A stretch of 41,038 nt of DNA from Synechococcus lacustris (GTDB lineage Bacteria; Cyanobacteriota; Cyanobacteriia; PCC-6307; Cyanobiaceae), in assembly GCA_903943975.1 (NCBI GenBank), contig CAJAQB010000010.1:1-41038 (forward strand). Direction: 5' to 3'. The position numbers and the translations under genes are program-made. Under the pieces are notes generated by a model. That model worked only from the letters and a program-made list of their open reading frames with translations. It did no database searches and was not told where the DNA came from. This document shows positions 31,184 through 39,319 of this stretch, piece after piece. The stretch's first letter is position 1. Each line of letters begins with the position of its first letter.

Positions 31184-32305
31184 TCATTCTCGAGTCTGGT
31201 TCCGCAGGGTTCGAGGGCCGAGCGGATGGTCGGCATGGGGATAGGGCGTGTGGGTGTGTTCGTGCGAGTGGCTGGGACCCCCCTGTTCGGATTCGTGGCC
31301 GTGCTGTCCGGATGCCTGCAACGGCACCCCATCCGGCTGGCAGGCCCCCGTGCATTCCCGCTCGCAGAGCTGGCAGGGTTCCCCCAGCCCTTCCACATGG
31401 TGGTGGTGGCTGTGCTGGGGAGCTCCCACTTCGGTTTCGAAGCCCAGCACCTGGGCGCGGTATTTGCACAGAGAGCAGTTCATCTGCGTGTCGCCGCGCA
31501 CAACCTCCTCCAGGCGCTCGCGGAAGGTGTCGATCACCAGCGGATGGTCGCTGAGGTAACCCGCCTTGAGGAACTCCACGTCGGGGTGGTCGGCCGCCAC
31601 TCGATCGCTGTGCTGGTAGATGCGGCTCACCAGCACGCCGGAGAACAGGAAGTAGGGAAACACCACGATGCGGCGGAAGCCCAGGCGTACCGCGTGACGC
31701 AGGCCCGGCTCCACCAGGGGGAACGTGACACCGGAGTAGAGAGTCTCCCCCCAGCCGAAGCCGAACCCCTCCACCAGCATGCGGGTGACCTTGCTGACGT
31801 TGGAGTTCGCATCTGGATCCGAGGAGCCTCGCCCCACCACCACCAGGAGGGTGTCGGCCAGAGGCACCTCGGGTGCCTGATCGAGGCATTCGCGGATGCG
31901 AGCGCCGGCCGCCAGCAGCATCTTGCGGTCGATGCCCAGTTCGCGCCCGTAGTCAATCCGCAGGCCGCTTTCTGCGGCGTAGGTGTTGAGCACCGAAGGA
32001 ATGTCGTTCTTGGCGTGGCCGGCGGCGAAGAGCATCCCCGGAACCGCCAGGACGCGGCGCACCCCCTGTTGCCTCAGGCGTTCGAGCCCCTCCCGCAGGA
32101 TCGGCCGGGCGAACTCGAGGTAGCCATACTCCACGGGCAGCTCCGGCAGCCGCCGCCGCAGCCCATCGGCCAGGCGGGCGAACTCCTCCACCGCCAGCCG
32201 GTTGCGGCTGCCGTGACCGCAGATCATCACGCCGAGGCCCAGGGGAGCCTCCAGGATCGAATGCCCCTCGGCAAGCGGCCGAGCGGGAGTCAGGGGAACG
32301 CTCAC
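31184..32305 (-). CDS. cbiX: CbiX-type sirohydrochlorin chelatase (long form)
   Basis: 373 residues from GTG 32305. 'GVMICGHGSRNRLAVEEFAR' and 'VLAVPGMLFAAGHAKNDIPS' give the first chelatase half with the metal-binding histidines. 'LLVVVGRGSSDPDANSNVSK' and 'IVVFPYFLFSGVLVSRIYQH' give the second. The C-terminus has 'MNCSLCKYRAQVLGFE' and further paired cysteines (CQLCERECTGAC), as in long CbiX with an Fe-S cluster, then His-rich stretches ('HSHHHH', 'HSHEHTHTPYPHADH') likely to store metal. It inserts cobalt (or nickel) into sirohydrochlorin. The start overlaps the nikMN stop (GTGA), so both are co-translated. Confidence 0.9.
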   Translation of the reverse strand: MSVPLTPARPLAEGHSILEAPLGLGVMICGHGSRNRLAVEEFARLADGLRRRLPELPVEYGYLEFARPILREGLERLRQQGVRRVLAVPGMLFAAGHAKNDIPSVLNTYAAESGLRIDYGRELGIDRKMLLAAGARIRECLDQAPEVPLADTLLVVVGRGSSDPDANSNVSKVTRMLVEGFGFGWGETLYSGVTFPLVEPGLRHAVRLGFRRIVVFPYFLFSGVLVSRIYQHSDRVAADHPDVEFLKAGYLSDHPLVIDTFRERLEEVVRGDTQMNCSLCKYRAQVLGFETEVGAPQHSHHHHVEGLGEPCQLCERECTGACQPDGVPLQASGQHGHESEQGGPSHSHEHTHTPYPHADHPLGPRTLRNQTRE

Positions 32306-33342
32306 CCGCGACCCCGCAGCACGAGACCAAGGCTTCCTGCCGCCAGCAGGGTGAGGCCGGCTCCCACCAGGCCCGCCAGGCTCTTGCCGGCACTGGGCGC
32401 ACCCCAGCCGGCCTCGGCTTCGCCGGCATGGGCAGGCGCGGCGAGCGGAGTCTCCGCCACGGGCTTGAAGTCGTAGTCGGGGAGGAAGGCCGTCTGCTCC
32501 TGCACCGCGGCAATCTCGTTCTTCAGGCCAGTGGGCGTTCCGTTGAACTCCTCCTGACCGGTCACCCCACTGATCGACCATTCCAGACCATCGGGATGGC
32601 CGGAGGCAAACCAGGCCAGGACCACACCCGTCAACACAGCGGCAATGGCGAGGCTGGAGATGACGCGCCGGATCGCCAGCCCTTGAAGGGGTTGCTGGCG
32701 GATGGCCCGGGTGAGGATCTCCGGCTGAAGACGGGCGACATAAAGCACCACGACAGCCGTGATCAGCCCCTCGACAATCGCGATGGCCAGGTGGATCGGC
32801 AGCATCAGGGCCACGAAGGTGCCGAAGGGCAGATCCGAGATTCCGGAGAAGGTCGTCTGCAGGACAACCGCCATGGCGCCGAGGCTGAGGCCCACGATCG
32901 AGCCGGTGATCGAGCCGATGACGACGCGGGTGGGACTCAACTGGTCGCCCACAATCGGTCTGTAGACGAGTGGGTAGGCGATGAAGGCCGGGAAGACCCC
33001 AAGGTTGAAGATGTTCGAACCAAGGGCCAGCAGGCCCCCATCGGCAAAGAACAGGGCCTGGACGGCCAACACCGAAGCGATCACCAGGAAGGCCGCCTCC
33101 GGTCCGAGCAGGATCGCGAGCAGCAGACCGCCACCGATGTGGCCGCTGGAGCCGGTGGCCGGGATGGAGAAATTCACCATCTGGGCCGCGAACACGAAGG
33201 CACCCAGTACCCCCATCAGCGGCACCTTGGCCGGGTCGGGGTTGCGGCGCAGCGTGCGGGCACAGTGAGCGGCGGTCAGGGCCGAGGCCCCCCACATCGC
33301 CCCTCCCACCGTGTGGGAGAGGAGGGCGTCAGCCATATGCAT
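32302..33342 (-). CDS. nikMN: ECF metal transporter substrate component with fused PDGLE/CbiN domain (CbiMN/NikMN)
   Basis: 346 residues. The N-terminus 'MHMADALLSHTVGG' is the signature metal-binding start of CbiM/NikM, in which the amino terminus and His2 coordinate the ion. Six or seven helices follow ('GSSGHIGGGLLLAILLGPEA', 'LGSNIFNLGVFPAFIAYPL'). The C-terminal third has 'ASGHPDGLEWSISGVTGQEE', the PDGLE motif of the CbiN/NikN-like module, and a final anchor helix. Fused M-N proteins mostly serve nickel, and NikR lies divergently next door, but cbiX is in the same operon, so cobalt cannot be excluded. The matching T and A components are at 33961-35570. Confidence 0.88.
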   Translation of the reverse strand: MHMADALLSHTVGGAMWGASALTAAHCARTLRRNPDPAKVPLMGVLGAFVFAAQMVNFSIPATGSSGHIGGGLLLAILLGPEAAFLVIASVLAVQALFFADGGLLALGSNIFNLGVFPAFIAYPLVYRPIVGDQLSPTRVVIGSITGSIVGLSLGAMAVVLQTTFSGISDLPFGTFVALMLPIHLAIAIVEGLITAVVVLYVARLQPEILTRAIRQQPLQGLAIRRVISSLAIAAVLTGVVLAWFASGHPDGLEWSISGVTGQEEFNGTPTGLKNEIAAVQEQTAFLPDYDFKPVAETPLAAPAHAGEAEAGWGAPSAGKSLAGLVGAGLTLLAAGSLGLVLRGRG

Positions 33343-33377
33343 CAGAGGGTCCTGTCAGGGCGGAAGGCTCGGAATCG

Positions 33378-33473
33378 GTGCTACGGATTTCCGAAACGTG
33401 TTACGGTCCACCGAAGGCTATGCCTGCGCGATGAGGCCCGTCAACGTGCAATCCCTTCGGCCTTCGTGTTACG
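33378..33473. promoter_or_regulatory. direct repeats GTGYTACG between nikMN and nikR
   Basis: GTGCTACG at 33378-33385, GTGTTACG at 33398-33405 (start-to-start 20 bp, about two helical turns) and GTGTTACG at 33466-33473. They lie in the 179-bp divergent intergenic region. They are candidate operator sites for the ribbon-helix-helix NikR encoded alongside; unlike the E. coli site they are direct, not inverted, repeats. Confidence 0.4.
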
Positions 33474-33521
33474 CGGCCCGCTCCAGCTCAGCCGCACACT
33501 CTCCATCCCTTCTCCATTGGC

Positions 33522-33950
33522 TTGGCATCGTTGACCGAGGTCGTTCGCTTCTCCATTTCCACCGACCAGCGCCTGCTGGATCGCTTCGATGCGCTGATCG
33601 ATCAGAAGGGGTACGCCAACCGCTCCGAGGCGATCCGCGATCTGATCCGCAACGCCCTGGTGGAAGAGGTGCTGGCGGATGAAGCCTCAGAAGCTGTGGG
33701 CACCGTCACCCTCATCTACGACCATCACGTGTCCGAGTTGAGCACCAAGCTCACCGACCACCAGCACCATCACCACAGAACGATCGTCTCCACCCTTCAC
33801 ATTCACCTCGATGACCATGACTGTCTCGAGGTGGTCGTGCTGCGCGGTAAGGCCGGGGAGATCAAGGCACTGGCCGACTCGCTGATCAGCACCAAGGGGG
33901 TCAAGCACGGCCGCTTCGTCGCCACAGCGGCCACCCGGGCCCTGGTGTAG
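33522..33950 (+). CDS. nikR: NikR-type nickel-responsive regulator
   Basis: 142 residues. The N-terminal ribbon-helix-helix reads '[20 protein letters not shown]' and '[19 protein letters not shown]'. The C-terminal ACT-like domain carries the nickel ligands: a His after 'LTDHQHHHH', the HxH of '[20 protein letters not shown]', and the Cys in that block. This is the standard NikR set. NikR binds DNA as a tetramer when loaded with nickel and represses uptake genes. No ATG is available; TTG 33522 or TTG 33531 are the candidate starts. Divergent from nikMN and 10 bp ahead of nikQ. Confidence 0.92.
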   Translation: MASLTEVVRFSISTDQRLLDRFDALIDQKGYANRSEAIRDLIRNALVEEVLADEASEAVGTVTLIYDHHVSELSTKLTDHQHHHHRTIVSTLHIHLDDHDCLEVVVLRGKAGEIKALADSLISTKGVKHGRFVATAATRALV

Positions 33951-33960
33951 GGCCAGCCGC

Positions 33961-34773
33961 ATGAGCGTGATCCGCCGCGAACTGCACGAACTGAGCCGAA
34001 TCGATGTCTTCGCACGGCAGGACACATGGATTCACCGCATCGATGCCCGCGCCAAGGTGCTGGCCACGTTCGTGTTTCTGCTCTGCGTCGTCTCCTTCCC
34101 CAGATACGCCGTCCTGCCGCTGCTGCCGTTCGTGATCTTCCCGGTGGTGATCGCCAGCCTGGGACGGCTGCCCCTCGGCTGGCTGGTCCAACGGCTGCTC
34201 GTCGCTTCACCCTTCGCGCTCATGGTCGGCATCGCCAACCCCTTGGTCGATCAGACGCCGGTGGCGATCCTGCCCGGGCACAGCATCGCCGCCGGCTGGC
34301 TGTCGTTCGCCTCGATCGGGCTGCGCTTCCTGCTCACCACGGCGGTGGCCCTGCTGCTGATCGCCACCACGGGGATGCCAGCCATCTGTGATGCCCTGCG
34401 GCAGCTGCGGATACCGGAGGCGTTCGTCACCCAGCTGCAACTTCTCTACCGCTATCTCTTTCTGCTGGGGGAGGAAGCCATGCGGATGGAGCGGGCCCGC
34501 GATCTGCGCTCCTGCGGCCGGCGGGGCACCGGTCTGTGGGTGAGCGGCACGCTGCTGGGGGCCCTGCTGCTGCGCACCGTGGCCCGGGCGAACCGCATCT
34601 ACGCGGCCATGCTGCTGCGGGGTTTCGAGGGAACGATCCGGCCGGCCTCCCTCCGAGCGCTGACCCGGCGGGACCTGGTGTTTCTGCTGGGTTGGAGCAC
34701 GGCCTTTCTGATCTGCCGCCAGGTGCCGGTGGGGGAGCTGCTGGGGCACGCCGTGATCGGAGCGCGGCTATGA
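33961..34773 (+). CDS. nikQ: ECF transporter T component (CbiQ/NikQ-like)
   Basis: 270 residues. 'WIHRIDARAKVLATFVFLLC' is the usual start of EcfT proteins. Helices include 'FVIFPVVIASLGRL' and 'LTTAVALLLIATTGMPAICD'. The coupling helices carry 'MRMERARDLRSCGRRG' and 'NRIYAAMLLRGFEGTIRP', equivalent to the two A-R-G motifs that contact the ATPases. It connects the substrate component NikMN to the ATPase. It starts 10 bp after nikR, and its stop overlaps the ATPase start (ATGA). Confidence 0.9.
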   Translation: MSVIRRELHELSRIDVFARQDTWIHRIDARAKVLATFVFLLCVVSFPRYAVLPLLPFVIFPVVIASLGRLPLGWLVQRLLVASPFALMVGIANPLVDQTPVAILPGHSIAAGWLSFASIGLRFLLTTAVALLLIATTGMPAICDALRQLRIPEAFVTQLQLLYRYLFLLGEEAMRMERARDLRSCGRRGTGLWVSGTLLGALLLRTVARANRIYAAMLLRGFEGTIRPASLRALTRRDLVFLLGWSTAFLICRQVPVGELLGHAVIGARL

Positions 34774-35570
34774 GCGCAGCCAGGAACGGTTCCCCGGACC
34801 CACACGCCACCGGAACCGCCATCGTCCCCGTCATCGAGGTGGTCGGGCTGGTCTACGCCTATGCCGACGGCACCCCGGCCCTGGACGGGGTTTCGCTCCG
34901 CATCGCCCCAGGGGAATCGGTGGCGGTGGTGGGCGCGAACGGAGCCGGCAAGTCGACCCTGCTGGTGCTGCTCACCGGCCTGCTCGAGCCGGTGGCCGGC
35001 GCGATCCGCATCAACGGCCTCCCCCTCGGCCCCGGCAGCCGGGCGGAGATCCGCCGCTCGCTCGGCATGGTCTTCCAGGAGGCCGATGACCAGCTGTTCA
35101 TGCCGACCGCCGCCGAAGATGTGGCCTTCGGCCCCCAGAACCTGGGCCTGCCGGCCGACGTGGTGCAGCAACGGGTGACCCTGGCGCTGGAGCAGGTGGG
35201 CGCCCTGGCCCTGAGGGACCGCTCCCCCCACCGGCTGTCCGGTGGCGAGAAACGTGCGGTGGCGATCGCCACCGTCCTGGCGATGGAGCCGTTTATCCTG
35301 CTGCTGGATGAGCCGAGCGCGGCTCTCGATCCCCGGGCGCGGCGCCGGCTGATCCAGCTGCTGCAGGGGCTCTCCCACACCCGGGTGGTGGCCACCCACG
35401 ACCTCGATCTGGCGCTGGACCTCTGTTCACGGACCGTGGTGCTGAGCGCCGGCCGCGTCGTTGCCGACGGCCCGAGCGACCGGATCCTTGCCGACACGAG
35501 CCTGCTGGAGCGCAGCGGCTTGGAAGCCCCCCTGAGCCTGCAGGCCCGCAGGCCCTGCCGTCAGGGCTGA
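34770..35570 (+). CDS. nikO: ECF transporter ATPase (CbiO/NikO-like)
   Basis: 266 residues with all ABC ATPase motifs: Walker A 'VGANGAGKSTLLVLL', Q-loop 'GMVFQEADDQLFMPTAAEDV', signature 'HRLSGGEKRAVAIATVLA', Walker B 'ILLLDEPSAALDPRARR' and H-loop 'VVATHDLDLALDLC'. The 'FQEADDQLF' stretch is typical of ECF-type metal/vitamin ATPases. It energises the NikMNQ complex. Start ATG 34770 overlaps the nikQ stop; an upstream frame to 34536 is a shadow of nikQ. Confidence 0.93.
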   Translation: MSAARNGSPDPHATGTAIVPVIEVVGLVYAYADGTPALDGVSLRIAPGESVAVVGANGAGKSTLLVLLTGLLEPVAGAIRINGLPLGPGSRAEIRRSLGMVFQEADDQLFMPTAAEDVAFGPQNLGLPADVVQQRVTLALEQVGALALRDRSPHRLSGGEKRAVAIATVLAMEPFILLLDEPSAALDPRARRRLIQLLQGLSHTRVVATHDLDLALDLCSRTVVLSAGRVVADGPSDRILADTSLLERSGLEAPLSLQARRPCRQG

Positions 35571-35644
35571 GTCCGGCCCCGGCCGTGGGCCCGACCATCG
35601 GCGAGCGGAACGGTTGGGGCGAAAGCCGATGGCTATGTTAAGCC

Positions 35645-35768
35645 CGGCAGGTCCTGGCTCCGGGCCGGGAAACAACGAGGAAAGACGGTGCGGGAGTTCT
35701 TCCCCATTCCGTCGCTGTCCCGCAACTGTGATGGGCTCTGCCCTCAGTCAGAACACTCGCTCCTGCCG
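35645..35768 (+). promoter_or_regulatory. cobalamin riboswitch upstream of cbiMNQO
   Basis: A closing stem CGGCAGG (35645-35651) pairs with CCTGCCG (35762-35768). Between them are the conserved elements GGGAA, the GGTGCGGGAGTTCTTCC block, CGCTGTCCCGCAACTGTGA and the B12-box-like GTCAGAACACTCGCTCCTGCC. Adenosylcobalamin binding would shut down expression of the cobalt importer 29 bp downstream. Confidence 0.9.
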
Positions 35769-35797
35769 AACCAACCATCTCATCTGCGAGGTACAGA

Positions 35798-36556
35798 GTG
35801 AGGACCAAGCCGGCTCAGCTGGCCAGCCTTCTTGCCATGGCTGGCCTGAGCTCCATCATTGTCTTGCTTTCTCCGAGCCCTGCCATGGCGATGCACATCG
35901 CCGAAGGGTTCCTGCCGTTTCCCTGGGCCGCCTTCTGGTGGCTGGTATCGCTGCCGTTCCTGCTGGTGGGCCTGCGCTCGCTGGCCCGCATCACCAGGGA
36001 GCATCCCGAGCTCAAGCTGCTGCTGGCCTTGGCCGGCGCCTTCACCTTCGTGCTCTCGGCCCTGAAGATTCCTTCGGTCACCGGCAGCTGCTCCCACCCC
36101 ACCGGCACCGGCCTAGGGGCCATTCTTTTCGGCCCCTCGGTCATGACCGTGCTGGGGGGCATCGTGCTGCTGTTCCAGGCGCTGCTGCTCGCCCACGGGG
36201 GACTAACCACCCTCGGCGCCAACATGGTGTCGATGGCGGTCGTGGGACCGCTCGTCGCCTGGTGGATTTTCGGGGCGCTGCTTCCCACCGGCCGCACCCG
36301 CCTGGCGGTGTTTGCGGCGGCGGCCCTGGCGGATCTGGCCACCTATGTGGTCACCGCCGCCCAGCTGGCCCTGGCCTTCCCCGCGGCCAACGGTGGTTTC
36401 GGTGCCTCGTTGGCGAAGTTCGGCGCCATCTACGCCGTCACCCAGGTGCCGCTGGCGATCACCGAGGGCCTGCTCACCGTGCTGGTGTGGAACTGGCTGC
36501 AGGCCTACGGCAAGCCCGAGCTGAAGACCCTTCAACTGATCCAACAGGAGAGCTGA
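35798..36556 (+). CDS. cbiM: cobalt ECF transporter substrate component CbiM
   Basis: 252 residues from GTG 35798. A signal peptide ('[20 protein letters not shown]' to AMA) is expected to be removed so that the mature protein starts '[16 protein letters not shown]', the metal-binding CbiM N-terminus. Other marks are '[20 protein letters not shown]', '[15 protein letters not shown]', '[19 protein letters not shown]' and '[15 protein letters not shown]'. It captures Co2+ for B12 synthesis. The upstream cobalamin riboswitch and downstream cbiN distinguish it from the nickel-type system at 32302. cbiN starts 3 bp after the stop. Confidence 0.95.
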   Translation: MRTKPAQLASLLAMAGLSSIIVLLSPSPAMAMHIAEGFLPFPWAAFWWLVSLPFLLVGLRSLARITREHPELKLLLALAGAFTFVLSALKIPSVTGSCSHPTGTGLGAILFGPSVMTVLGGIVLLFQALLLAHGGLTTLGANMVSMAVVGPLVAWWIFGALLPTGRTRLAVFAAAALADLATYVVTAAQLALAFPAANGGFGASLAKFGAIYAVTQVPLAITEGLLTVLVWNWLQAYGKPELKTLQLIQQES

Positions 36557-36559
36557 CCC

Positions 36560-36880
36560 ATGTCGACCCGTTCCGATCGGAATCCCCACAGGCACAACTG
36601 GCTGCTGGTCGCCGGAGTGGTCGCCCTGGCCCTGTTCCCCGTGCTGTTCATCCGCGGTGAGTACGGCGGCGCCGACGGCCAGGGCACCGAGGCGATCGAG
36701 AAACTGCAGCCCAGCTACAAACCCTGGTTCGAACCTGTCGTCGAACTGCCCAGCGGCGAGATCGAGAGCCTGATGTTCGCCACCCAGGCCGCCCTCGGCG
36801 CCGGCGTCATCGGCTTCGTGATCGGCCTTTACCGGGGCCGGACCCTGGCGGAGGAGCGCAAGGAGCCACCGGCACCATGA
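36560..36880 (+). CDS. cbiN: cobalt transporter accessory protein CbiN
   Basis: 106 residues with two membrane helices ('WLLVAGVVALALFPVLFI' and 'QAALGAGVIGFVIGLYRG') around a short exported loop. The loop contains 'RGEYGGADGQGTEAIEKLQP' and 'YKPWFEPVVELPSGEIESLM', the conserved CbiN block that helps load Co2+ into CbiM. Normal family length. Its stop overlaps the cbiQ start (ATGA). Confidence 0.93.
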   Translation: MSTRSDRNPHRHNWLLVAGVVALALFPVLFIRGEYGGADGQGTEAIEKLQPSYKPWFEPVVELPSGEIESLMFATQAALGAGVIGFVIGLYRGRTLAEERKEPPAP

Positions 36881-37674
36881 GCCATCGGATCGATGCGCTC
36901 GCCCATGGCAACCGCCTCAGACTCCTGCCGCCGCTCCACAAGGCCTGCTTCGCGGCCACCATGCTGGTCCTGGCGCTGGTGGCACCGGTGCCGGTCCAGG
37001 TGCTCATCGGTCTGTGGCTGGCCCTCTGGGTCGTGGGGTACGCCGGCATTCCAGCCGGCACGTACCTGGCGATGTTGCTGTTGCCCCTGGGGTTCGCCGT
37101 CTCCAGCCTGCCCGCCATCGTGATCAGTGCCGCTGGCCAGGATGGGCCGGCCGGGATGCAGGCCGATGCGTGGCGGGGCCTCAGCCTGCCGGCGGCGGGG
37201 TGGACCCTCTACATCAGCAATCACGGCCTCAGCCAGGCGTCCGCCTTGCTCGCCCGTTCGCTGGCGGCCACCAGCGCCCTGTTCTTCCTGCTGCTCACCA
37301 CCCCGTTCAGTGAATGGATCCAGGTGCTGCGCCGACTCCGCGTGCCACCGTTGCTGCTGGAGCTGATGGTGCACATCTACAGCTTCATTTTCATCCTCTG
37401 GGCGATCGTGGATGAGATCGCGGTGGCCCAGAGGGCACGCTCGGGCCACAGCAGCTGGCGTCGCACCCTTCGCAGTCTTGGCCTGTTGATCGGCCAGCTG
37501 CTGGAACGGTCCCTGGCCAGCTACCGGGGCCGGGCCCTGGCCCTGGAGGCCCGGGGGTTCCAGGGGGACCTGCGGGTGGTGTCCTGTGCCAGCCATCGCG
37601 TTTCGCGGCGCTACCTGGCGGAGGCCATCGGCGGCTGCGCCGTGCTGGGGGCCCTCTCGATCGCCTGGCAGTGA
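36877..37674 (+). CDS. cbiQ: cobalt ECF transporter T component CbiQ
   Basis: 265 residues, five or more helices. 'LLPPLHKACFAATMLVLALV' starts the membrane part; 'SLAATSALFFLLLTTPFSEW' and 'LLLELMVHIYSFIFILWAIV' are typical of CbiQ, and the coupling motifs are 'AVAQRARSGHSSWRRTLRSL' and 'YRGRALALEARGFQG'. It transmits ATP-driven movements to CbiM. ATG 36877 overlaps the cbiN stop, and its TGA overlaps the cbiO start by one base. Confidence 0.93.
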   Translation: MSHRIDALAHGNRLRLLPPLHKACFAATMLVLALVAPVPVQVLIGLWLALWVVGYAGIPAGTYLAMLLLPLGFAVSSLPAIVISAAGQDGPAGMQADAWRGLSLPAAGWTLYISNHGLSQASALLARSLAATSALFFLLLTTPFSEWIQVLRRLRVPPLLLELMVHIYSFIFILWAIVDEIAVAQRARSGHSSWRRTLRSLGLLIGQLLERSLASYRGRALALEARGFQGDLRVVSCASHRVSRRYLAEAIGGCAVLGALSIAWQ

Positions 37675-38552
37675 TGAGCGGCACGCCCCTGCTGGAGTTC
37701 GAGCAGGTGGGCTTCACCTACCCCTGCGCCCTGGGGCCCTCGATCACGGCCCTGTCGCTGCGGCTGCCGCCGGGATCCCGCTGCGGCCTGATCGGAGAGA
37801 ACGGCTGCGGCAAGACCACCCTGTTCCTGCTGGCCCATGGCCTGCTGATGCCCCAGCGCGGGCGCCTGCTGTGGCAAGGCCAGCCGATCGGCTACGGCCG
37901 CCGGGAACTGGCGGCACTGCGGCGGCGGGTGGGGCTGGTGTTCCAGAACCCCGAGCACCAGCTGGTCGCCACCACCGTGGCGGAAGATCTCTCCTACGGC
38001 CTGGTGAACCTGGGGCTGAAGGAGGGCGAGATCCGCCGCCGGATCGGGCGGATCGCCGATCGTTTCGGTCTTGGCGACCTGCTGGACCGGCCGGTGCACA
38101 TGCTCAGCCTGGGGCAGAAGAAGCAGTTATCGCTAGCGGATGTGATGGTGCTGGAGCCTGAACTGCTGCTGCTCGATGAGCCCACCGCCTTCCTCAGCCC
38201 CGGCCATTGCCGCGATCTCAGGGCGCGGCTCGATCACATCCATGCGGCGGGCACCACGATCGTGGTGGCCAGCCACGATCTCGAGTTCCTCCATGGCTGG
38301 GCCGATTGGCTGCTGGTGATGGACTCAGGGACGCTGGTGCTGGAGGGGCCCCCGGCTGAGGTGTTCGGCCAGCGCCAGCGCCTGGAAGCGCTCAACCTGG
38401 GCATCCCGCCCACCCTGGCCCTGCTGCAGCGCTGGCGATGGCTCGCGGACGCCGGGGTGACTCCGCTGGCGGCGCTGGAAGGGCTGGAGCAGGGGCCGCA
38501 GCCGCCCGACCAGCTCACCCTCAACCTCACGGGAGACAGGTGCCATGGCTGA
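37674..38552 (+). CDS. cbiO: cobalt ECF transporter ATPase CbiO
   Basis: 292 residues. Walker A 'GLIGENGCGKTTLFLLA', Q-loop 'GLVFQNPEHQLVATTVAEDL', signature 'HMLSLGQKKQLSLADVMVLE' (LSLGQ rather than LSGGQ, as in many CbiO), Walker B 'LLLLDEPTAFLSPGH' and H-loop 'IVVASHDLEFLHGWADWL'. The 'VFQNPEHQL' block is characteristic of cobalt ECF ATPases. ATG 37674 overlaps the cbiQ stop. The last 8 bp overlap a degraded reading frame. Confidence 0.94.
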   Translation: MSGTPLLEFEQVGFTYPCALGPSITALSLRLPPGSRCGLIGENGCGKTTLFLLAHGLLMPQRGRLLWQGQPIGYGRRELAALRRRVGLVFQNPEHQLVATTVAEDLSYGLVNLGLKEGEIRRRIGRIADRFGLGDLLDRPVHMLSLGQKKQLSLADVMVLEPELLLLDEPTAFLSPGHCRDLRARLDHIHAAGTTIVVASHDLEFLHGWADWLLVMDSGTLVLEGPPAEVFGQRQRLEALNLGIPPTLALLQRWRWLADAGVTPLAALEGLEQGPQPPDQLTLNLTGDRCHG

Positions 38553-38727
38553 GTTCCAGCGCTGGATCACGCCGATGCGGCGCTCCACGGTGGAGCCAAT
38601 GCCCACGGGGGCACGATGAAAGCCCCCGGTGACACCGGAGGTGGCCACGCAGATCGTGCAGAACCACCTGGTGGCGGGCCAGCGCCTGAACAGCCACCTC
38701 TACCCTCCAACCCCCACGAGCCGATGA
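38545..38727 (+). pseudogene. possible (2Fe-2S) ferredoxin-like remnant with internal stop
   Basis: A single frame from ATG 38545 reads 'MAEFQRWITPMRRSTVEPMP', hits TGA at 38617-38619 and then continues 'KPPVTPEVATQIVQNHLVAG' to a stop at 38725-38727. The second part resembles the C-terminal helix of thioredoxin-like [2Fe-2S] proteins ('V.PE....IV..HL..G'). The cysteine-bearing middle is absent, so a central deletion plus a nonsense codon is likely. Its ATG lies within the cbiO 3' end, suggesting it was once the next gene of the operon. Confidence 0.45.
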
Positions 38728-38764
38728 CACCACCTCCCGCCCATGGCTGCTCACCCTCATCCTG

Positions 38765-39280
38765 TTGGGGGCCATGAGCAGTGTGTTCAGCAGCTGCACG
38801 GTTCCACTGGTGGGATTCGCTGCCCTGGCCTCAACAACGCTGTCACGGCGGCAGGGAGTGGTCTGCCTGAGTGTGATCTGGTTGGTCAATCAGGCGCTCG
38901 GCTTCAGCGTGCGCAACTATCCCCTGGAGGCCAACACGGTGGCTTGGGGCGTGATGATGCTGGCGGCATCACTCGCCGCTCTTGCGCTGGGACGCCTCAT
39001 CGACAGGAGAGGTCGTCGCCCATCAATGCCCGGCATCGTCAGACTGGGGCCTCGCGTCGCCGTCTCATTGACGGTTGGGTTTCTGGTCTACGAACTGATC
39101 CACTGGCTGGCCAGTTTTTCACTGGGAACGACAGGGGGCTTCACCCTCGCGGTTCTGGGATCCGTTCTGCGGACCAATGGCCTGTGGGCTCTGGGGCTCA
39201 GCGTTCTCTTCTGTCAGTTCGATCGCATCACGCGCCGGTGGGGGCCCCGACTGCCATCGATCCCTTCTTCGCTTCCCTGA
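38765..39280 (+). CDS. membrane protein of unknown function downstream of cbiMNQO
   Basis: 171 residues, about four hydrophobic helices ('SSCTVPLVGFAALAST', 'VVCLSVIWLVNQALGFSV', 'WGVMMLAASLAALALG', 'VAVSLTVGFLVYELIHWLAS') plus 'LGSVLRTNGLWALGLSVLFC'. I recognise no named family. No ATG is available near the beginning: TTG 38765 is possible, but the frame stays open upstream through 'TSRPWLLTLILLG', which would complete the first helix. It shares direction with the cobalt operon, and a link to cobalt or B12 is positional only. Confidence 0.6.
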   Translation: MGAMSSVFSSCTVPLVGFAALASTTLSRRQGVVCLSVIWLVNQALGFSVRNYPLEANTVAWGVMMLAASLAALALGRLIDRRGRRPSMPGIVRLGPRVAVSLTVGFLVYELIHWLASFSLGTTGGFTLAVLGSVLRTNGLWALGLSVLFCQFDRITRRWGPRLPSIPSSLP

Positions 39281-39319
39281 TCCACCATGGCCCGCCACAC
39301 ACTGTTTGTTTGTGTGACG

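Noticed and set aside
31184-33295. A single 703-residue minus-strand protein
   Set aside because: Only the last 373 codons are CbiX; the first part is a frame shadow of nikMN, which is clearly the real gene there, and the GTGA overlap gives the true start.
38616-38763. Frame 'MKAPGDTGGGHADRAEPP'
   Set aside because: Repetitive Pro/Gly/Ala composition typical of an off-frame reading; the adjacent frame shows the 2Fe-2S-like similarity.
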